From NCBI GenBank assembly GCA_964650085.1, contig CAZYSE010000021.1:1-17160 (forward strand): a stretch of DNA of 17,160 nt. The letters run 5' to 3'. A program made the translations under genes and the position numbers. The notes under the pieces are model-generated. The model saw nothing but the letters and a program-made list of their open reading frames with translations. It did no database searches and was not told where the DNA came from. Of the stretch, positions 13,014-17,160 are shown in pieces (positions within the stretch are counted from its first letter, which is position 1; the number at the start of each line of letters is the position of its first letter). This DNA is from KLAP211 sp964650085. Its GTDB lineage: Bacteria > Patescibacteriota > Dojkabacteria > J137.

Positions 13014-14777
13014 CTATGCTACTTTCTGCATAGTATCTCTTACCTCCTGAAGGCCTTTCTCCCAGAATTCCTTCTGTGATATGTCGAAACCAACTTTTTT
13101 GAAAATATTCAATGGAGTCTGGCTTCTACCCGCTATCATAAAATCTTTAACCTTAGAGATGTCCGCAGGGTTTGTACGAACAATAGACTGTAGCGCTTTC
13201 GAAATTAGCAACCCAGATGAATACGAGTAGACGTAAAAGAAGCTTCTAATATGACTCCAATAAACCCACCAATTCTCTGCTCCTCCTTCGTACTTCACAG
13301 CGTCGCCCATGTAGCTTTTCATATGCTTTGTGAATATTTCTCCAATTTCTTTCGCAGACAAGAATCCTTTTTCTCTAAAGGTTGCGTGTAGTTCTGTTTC
13401 GAAGTTATAGCAAGCCACTTGTCTAAATATTGTTGAAATGTCGTCGTTAAGCCTTGTCATAATCAGCATTTTCATTTCGTTTTCATCCAAATCCTTTTCT
13501 ACTCTTTCTAAAACAAAATCTTCCATGAAAGTACTTGCTACCTCTGCAGTAGCTAACGATGCCCCATAGTTTAGCTCATTCTGAGCTCTGGACAATGTAA
13601 AGTGAATCCCATGTCCAACCTCGTGTGCAAGAGTTAATATATCGTTTAACTTTTCGGTATAGTTCATCAAAATGTAGATTGGGTCTTTATTATTCAATGC
13701 TGAACAGTATGCACCGTTACTTTTACCTGATTTTGGAAGAAAGTCTATTAATTCATCTTCGATAAACCCATTGAAGATTGCCTCAAATTCGGGATCCAAT
13801 GCCCCTAGAGAGTCTCCAACCAGCTTAACACCATCATCTATACTATATTTTCGCTCAACGTCTCCAATCGGCACATTTCTCTCGTGGTATTCAAGTTTAT
13901 CGACTCCTAAGTACTTTGCCTTGATTTTGTAATATTCTTGTGAGATATCGAAGTTTGCTGTAACAGTTTGTATCAGAGTGTCGACTACAGAAGATTCGAT
14001 GTCATCCGACATGTGCCTAGCTTGGTCAGGCCGTGTGTAACCTCTTAAAGTATCGTCGTTAAGCTTATTTTCTAAAATAGAATTGAGTTCGTAAGCAGCC
14101 ATGTCTGCATGGTCAGCATTAATTTTATGTAACACTTTTGCTGCTGAATCTCTTTCTACTTTATCGGTACTACTAATAGCGGACATGATTTCTGCAAAAG
14201 ATTTTGTAGAAGTGTTTCCTTTGGAATCTGTTACTTCTCCTTTTTGCTTTGCAATGAAATCTGAAACCATCTGTACCCAGTTGCCAGCAGAAGTTTTCTT
14301 CTTAATGTTCATTATTTTCTCTTCTGCCTCTGTAAGCCAATGCTTGCCAAAACCAAAGCTAATCTCTAAAAAATGCTTATATTCAGCTAGAACTGTACTT
14401 TCCAACAATATTTTTTGCTTTTCCTCTGCGCATGTAGAAATCCTATGCTTAAAGAATTCGGTTGTATTATAAAGTGCTATAGATTTCGTATGAAGTTTAT
14501 TTATCCGAGCTTTAATTGCAGTATTTTCCTGGTCCAGGTCCTCAGATAAACCTAAATACTGCATTTCTCTTCCAAAAAAATCGAATTCAGTTAGCAGTGT
14601 GCAGTATTGATCTAATGCTTGTTTAAGGACTATTGGATCGGAAACATAGTCAGTGTTTGACCACTTTGCCACGAAATCTTCGGTGGCCTTTGTTACAGCA
14701 GCCTCATATTGCTCTATGTATTGTGAATCATCTTTGAATAGCTTTGAAAGATTCCATCTTGTGTTTATTTTTTTCAT
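13014..14777 (-). CDS. pepF: Oligoendopeptidase F, M3 family zinc metallopeptidase
   Basis: The protein has 587 residues, normal for PepF (about 600). It hydrolyses short peptides in the cytoplasm, contributing to peptide turnover. The start, RWNLSKLF at residues 7-14, is the typical PepF opening. The helical N-terminal half covers about 1-200. The zinc site is LAHEVGHGIHF: His385 and His389 bind zinc and Glu386 is the catalytic base. Glu412 in ATAEVAS is the third ligand by family analogy, followed by FMEDFVLE. The substrate-loop region near the C-terminus has WWVYWSHIRSFFYVYSYSSG, with the conserved His and Tyr residues of the family. No signal peptide. The ATG at 14777 has no Shine-Dalgarno, and a TATAAT overlaps the start codon itself. 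The leader region is filled by a phrase repeat. Confidence 0.95.
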   Translation of the reverse strand: MKKINTRWNLSKLFKDDSQYIEQYEAAVTKATEDFVAKWSNTDYVSDPIVLKQALDQYCTLLTEFDFFGREMQYLGLSEDLDQENTAIKARINKLHTKSIALYNTTEFFKHRISTCAEEKQKILLESTVLAEYKHFLEISFGFGKHWLTEAEEKIMNIKKKTSAGNWVQMVSDFIAKQKGEVTDSKGNTSTKSFAEIMSAISSTDKVERDSAAKVLHKINADHADMAAYELNSILENKLNDDTLRGYTRPDQARHMSDDIESSVVDTLIQTVTANFDISQEYYKIKAKYLGVDKLEYHERNVPIGDVERKYSIDDGVKLVGDSLGALDPEFEAIFNGFIEDELIDFLPKSGKSNGAYCSALNNKDPIYILMNYTEKLNDILTLAHEVGHGIHFTLSRAQNELNYGASLATAEVASTFMEDFVLERVEKDLDENEMKMLIMTRLNDDISTIFRQVACYNFETELHATFREKGFLSAKEIGEIFTKHMKSYMGDAVKYEGGAENWWVYWSHIRSFFYVYSYSSGLLISKALQSIVRTNPADISKVKDFMIAGRSQTPLNIFKKVGFDISQKEFWEKGLQEVRDTMQKVA

Positions 14778-14840
14778 TATAAAGACTTTAGATTTAAGAT
14801 TTAGAATTATTTCTAACTTCTAGCTTCAAACTTCTAGCTT
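14778..14840. repeat. Phrase repeat, including a 23-bp inverted match to 1664-1686
   Basis: Bases 14818-14840 are the exact reverse complement of 1664-1686. The adjoining 14778-14817 is made of related words (tttagatttaagatttagaat). The repeat runs into the end of the Smr-domain gene and supplies its TAG stop (14834-14836), so it has extended over a coding end. Confidence 0.8.
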
Positions 14841-15124
14841 TTTAGTGTTACTTCGTATGCTCCTTTTTGTCCATTAAAGTAACCTGCTTCATTTGCCTCT
14901 TTCACAAACTTGTTTGTTTTTAGAAGCTTAGCCACCAACGGTTTGACCATTTTACCAGTGCCTGTAATAATTAACAAAGCCTTGTTTCCTTTCATATATT
15001 CGTCTTCAATAAACTCAGAAAGGAGTTTCTCTACGTCAAAATGATCTATCAAACCAAATTCGTGGAAGTCTATTTGTGCATCGTGTAAAAACTTTAATCG
15101 CATACAAATACTTAAATATTGCAT
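14834..15124 (-). CDS. Small Smr-domain protein
   Basis: The protein has 96 residues from the ATG at 15122-15124. It matches the Smr domain found at the C-terminus of MutS2 and as stand-alone small proteins, a fold linked to nicking or endonuclease activity on branched nucleic acid and to RNA cleavage. Key parts: AQIDFHEFG (16-24), where D-F-H stands for the usual D-L-H-G; the central helix VEKLLSEFIEDEYMKG; IITGTGK (52-58), replacing the typical HGKGTG; and the C-terminal NGQKGAYEVTL, matching GGxGAxxV. The missing His in the TGTGK loop may affect catalysis. Start choice is uncertain. The frame is open to a TTG at 15175, and an internal ATG at 15103 would give 89 residues. The final codons and stop come from an intergenic-type repeat. 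Confidence 0.78.
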   Translation of the reverse strand: MQYLSICMRLKFLHDAQIDFHEFGLIDHFDVEKLLSEFIEDEYMKGNKALLIITGTGKMVKPLVAKLLKTNKFVKEANEAGYFNGQKGAYEVTLKS

Positions 15125-15168
15125 TTTACCAGAATTCTTGTATTTGAAGCGAAATGTGCCACTTTCGG

Positions 15169-15196
15169 CTGACAAAATTCAAAAGTGTGTTATAAT
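15169..15196 (+). promoter_or_regulatory. Strong leaderless promoter of the ATPase gene, overlapping a divergent -10
   Basis: CTGACA (15169-15174), a 16-bp spacer and TATAAT (15191-15196) preceded by TGt (extended -10). The ATG follows 5 nt later at 15202, so the mRNA should be leaderless. On the minus strand the same bases give TATAAC (15189-15194), a possible -10 for the Smr gene. The two promoters would compete. Confidence 0.7.
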
Positions 15197-15201
15197 TCGG
15201 C

Positions 15202-16290
15202 ATGTACAGAGAAGCTGTGAAAATATTTCCTAAGGACTATTCACTGACTAATGTTCAGAGAATAATCTCAGCTCTAGACAGCTCACGGTCGCTGACAGTT
15301 TTTGCCCCTTATGGTTACGGGAAAAGTGTACTTGCTAGATATCTGGTACATAACACTAAATATCGAAGTACCTACAACAAATTAAGAGGCTTCCATTTTG
15401 TCTACATTAACCTTAAAGAGCTATCTGCAGAACCATTTGACGAACTAACACTTGCGAATGTTCAACCAGAGAATAATAAACAGCGAAAGTTCCTAGAAAT
15501 ACTTGCGCGAAGCATTATTAATTCCTACACCGAGCTATCTCAAACCCAAATGCATGAAAGATTGGTAGCTATTCAAGAAAGCCACGATTATAAAAACGCA
15601 TTCTACAAGATACTAGAGGATTTTCTAAAAGCTATTAAGCACCGGACGGCAGTGTTTGTAATTGATGATTTAGAATCGATAGCAAATAAAGGATTTGAAG
15701 CGCAAAGGGAATTCCTAAGCACCTTGAGAGAACAACAGCGCCCGAGAATTGAATTTTTAATGTTTTTAGGTGACCTGGAGTATTTGGCAAACATCACAAG
15801 TGAACATTGGGGTAGTTTAGTAAATGTAATATCCTCTAAGATCCTCCTAATGAAAATGCCTGAGCTTCATGAATCTATTTTACCTGCACACTTTGATCAC
15901 AGTAGGATTAGATTCCACCTTTTTACAAAGAGAACTAGAAACTTTCAAGACAGACTCAAACTAATTCGAAAAGTGAGTGGTGGATACCCTCCTTACTTCA
16001 AGTATCTATTTAGAATGAGAAGCTACAAAGAGCTAGAAACTGCGGTTATTAGTAGAGAACTGTATTCCGCTTCGCAAAGCCTATTTGATTCATTAAATAG
16101 TGATCATAGAAAAATGCTACTTAGCCTGCTATCTGGCGAGAGAATTAGTCAAAATTCCCAAGAAGCTGTTGAGCTTATTTCACTTGGGATTTTAATACCA
16201 CATGGTAAGGAGATTGGTCTTTTTTCGCCGATATTCGAAAGCTTTATAAGAAACCAGGTTAGAAAGTCACAAAATAATCCTTCAGTCTAG
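15202..16290 (+). CDS. P-loop ATPase (AAA+/STAND-like) with probable C-terminal winged helix
   Basis: The protein has 362 residues. The Walker A motif is APYGYGKS (35-42; the first Gly of GxxGxGKS is Ala). Walker B is VFVIDD (151-156), followed by a strand, FLMFLGD (about 193-199), in the sensor-I position. After a lid region with KVSGGYPPYFKYLF, which resembles the GG-P-hh motif of ORC/STAND ATPases, comes a compact C-terminal domain (about 290-355). It carries LFDSLNSDHRKMLLSL and LGILIPHGKEIGLFSPIFESFI, typical of a winged helix used to bind nucleic acid or protein partners. Such ATPases act as switches in signalling, DNA handling or defence. The partner here is unknown. It is divergent from the Smr gene and convergent with the membrane protein, 4 bp away. 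Confidence 0.8.
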   Translation: MYREAVKIFPKDYSLTNVQRIISALDSSRSLTVFAPYGYGKSVLARYLVHNTKYRSTYNKLRGFHFVYINLKELSAEPFDELTLANVQPENNKQRKFLEILARSIINSYTELSQTQMHERLVAIQESHDYKNAFYKILEDFLKAIKHRTAVFVIDDLESIANKGFEAQREFLSTLREQQRPRIEFLMFLGDLEYLANITSEHWGSLVNVISSKILLMKMPELHESILPAHFDHSRIRFHLFTKRTRNFQDRLKLIRKVSGGYPPYFKYLFRMRSYKELETAVISRELYSASQSLFDSLNSDHRKMLLSLLSGERISQNSQEAVELISLGILIPHGKEIGLFSPIFESFIRNQVRKSQNNPSV

Positions 16291-16294
16291 CCAA

Positions 16295-17160
16295 TTAAAC
16301 CACGATTCCTAGCAATCTTAAGAGATTCAGAGCCACTATAGCCATAAATACCATAACTGCGAATACTAGTATTTTTCTTAATATTCTCAAAGCACCTGTT
16401 CTAAATACACCAACTTCGCCTTTTAACAAGAAAGTTTCAAACTTATCGCTCTCGGTTAGAATAAACAAGAATACTAAGCTTGAGTAAATCCCAATTTGTA
16501 CGAATAAACTTGATACGGCAATAACTATGAGTACCAAAATGTTTAATATGCTATTAAAACCAATCTCACCTCCTTTTTTTACTAATTTAAACTCCCTTCT
16601 GAATAAGTAGAAGAAAATTGAAAGATAACCCACTAATCCTATTAATCCAAACGAGCTAATTATTCCAAAGAAAGTAGAACTTGCTTTAACTAAAACAAGT
16701 ACAACACCTTTTCCTGCAATTATTTGAGCGAAGTCTTGACCATCCATATCGCCAAAGTTTGAATAGTAATTCAAAATTGATTTGATTGTGGTAAATTCAA
16801 CAGGTCCAGCCAACAAAGTTAAGATTCCAGCCAAAAGACTTACCGCTACAGCTACAACGTAAAATTGCAGTCGGGTATTAGAAATAAATTCATTTTTGAA
16901 ATTCTTCAAACCAACTCTCTTTACTGCTCGTAAAATTAATAAGTAGAAGAATAATCCGAGCACAAAAGATAGAATTAATTTGAATTCTGAAGAAACACCT
17001 CCAAAAATAAAGAAAGCTATTACCGCAATTATCAATGTATTTACAACTCGAAATCTGCTATCTGTTACCTTTAAACCAAGTACAAAATTCACTACAGAGA
17101 CTGACATCAAGAATCCAAGTACTGGCAAAACTCCGACTGTTGGTGTGTTTATTAGTGTAG
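16295..17160 (-). CDS. Multi-spanning membrane protein, partial (5' end outside window)
   Basis: The frame is open to the window edge: residues before the first internal TTG (17126-17128) read TLINTPTVGV and continue the same hydrophobic pattern, so the start lies outside. About 288 residues are visible, with eight or so hydrophobic helices. One larger polar loop lies between helices four and five (roughly KSILNYYSNFGDMDGQDFAQ), and a final helix ends LLRLLGIVV. No catalytic or transport motif is recognisable to me. O-antigen-ligase-like or other envelope proteins would fit the general shape, but that is only a guess. Its stop lies 4 bp from the stop of the convergent ATPase gene. Confidence 0.75.
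   Translation of the reverse strand, partial: TLINTPTVGVLPVLGFLMSVSVVNFVLGLKVTDSRFRVVNTLIIAVIAFFIFGGVSSEFKLILSFVLGLFFYLLILRAVKRVGLKNFKNEFISNTRLQFYVVAVAVSLLAGILTLLAGPVEFTTIKSILNYYSNFGDMDGQDFAQIIAGKGVVLVLVKASSTFFGIISSFGLIGLVGYLSIFFYLFRREFKLVKKGGEIGFNSILNILVLIVIAVSSLFVQIGIYSSLVFLFILTESDKFETFLLKGEVGVFRTGALRILRKILVFAVMVFMAIVALNLLRLLGIVV

Noticed and set aside
1..17160. CRISPR array or defence island
   Set aside because: No evenly spaced direct repeats with unique spacers and no cas-like genes are present. The repeats seen are irregular low-complexity words.

Overview
This AT-rich window reads like a genome of the Candidate Phyla Radiation (Patescibacteria). The evidence is small divergent proteins, surface-polysaccharide and sortase genes, few Shine-Dalgarno sites, and -10 boxes placed so close to start codons that several mRNAs should be leaderless. 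No rRNA or marker gene fixes the phylum. All genes read through under the standard bacterial code, and none of the 14 CDS whose stop lies in the window ends in TGA.

Layout. 1-2090: a gene fragment and hrcA (minus strand), divergent from a sortase gene, then a four-helix-bundle protein. 2175-3702: a small secreted, membrane-anchored protein whose promoter core is identical to that of the sortase gene, followed by a polysaccharide flippase. 3730-4140: a consensus sigma70-type promoter (TTGACA, 17 bp, TATAAT) drives about 375 nt with no ORF. This segment folds into several GU-rich hairpins, two of which share the same GAAA-capped module, and ends in a 24-bp stem. I take it to be a structured noncoding RNA that I cannot assign to a known family. 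4141-4701: an abrupt GC-rich island (67% G+C over 4321-4560) carries a small lipoprotein gene with a canonical Shine-Dalgarno and closes with a GC-rich hairpin. It is probably foreign. 4702-4964 is packed with palindromes and repeats. 4965-7995: a GT4-type glycosyltransferase overlaps a large polytopic membrane protein. With the flippase and sortase these suggest envelope glycan and surface-protein assembly.

8061-9551: a degenerate GIY-YIG-like small protein and a metallo-beta-lactamase exonuclease of the DNA-ligase-associated type, here without its usual partners. 9552-10168: a 617-bp gap without a gene but with hairpins. 10169-14777 (minus): a 936-residue protein I do not recognise, behind an M3 oligoendopeptidase F gene. 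14834-16290: a small Smr-domain protein and a P-loop ATPase with a probable winged-helix tail, divergently transcribed from overlapping -10 boxes. 16295-17160: a multi-spanning membrane protein that runs off the window.

Many intergenic gaps hold sentence-like low-complexity repeats (variants of agtttgaagctaga), including a 23-bp identical inverted pair 13 kb apart. The best candidates for something undescribed are the 3765-4140 RNA with the GC-rich lipoprotein island directly behind it, and the 936-residue orphan protein.
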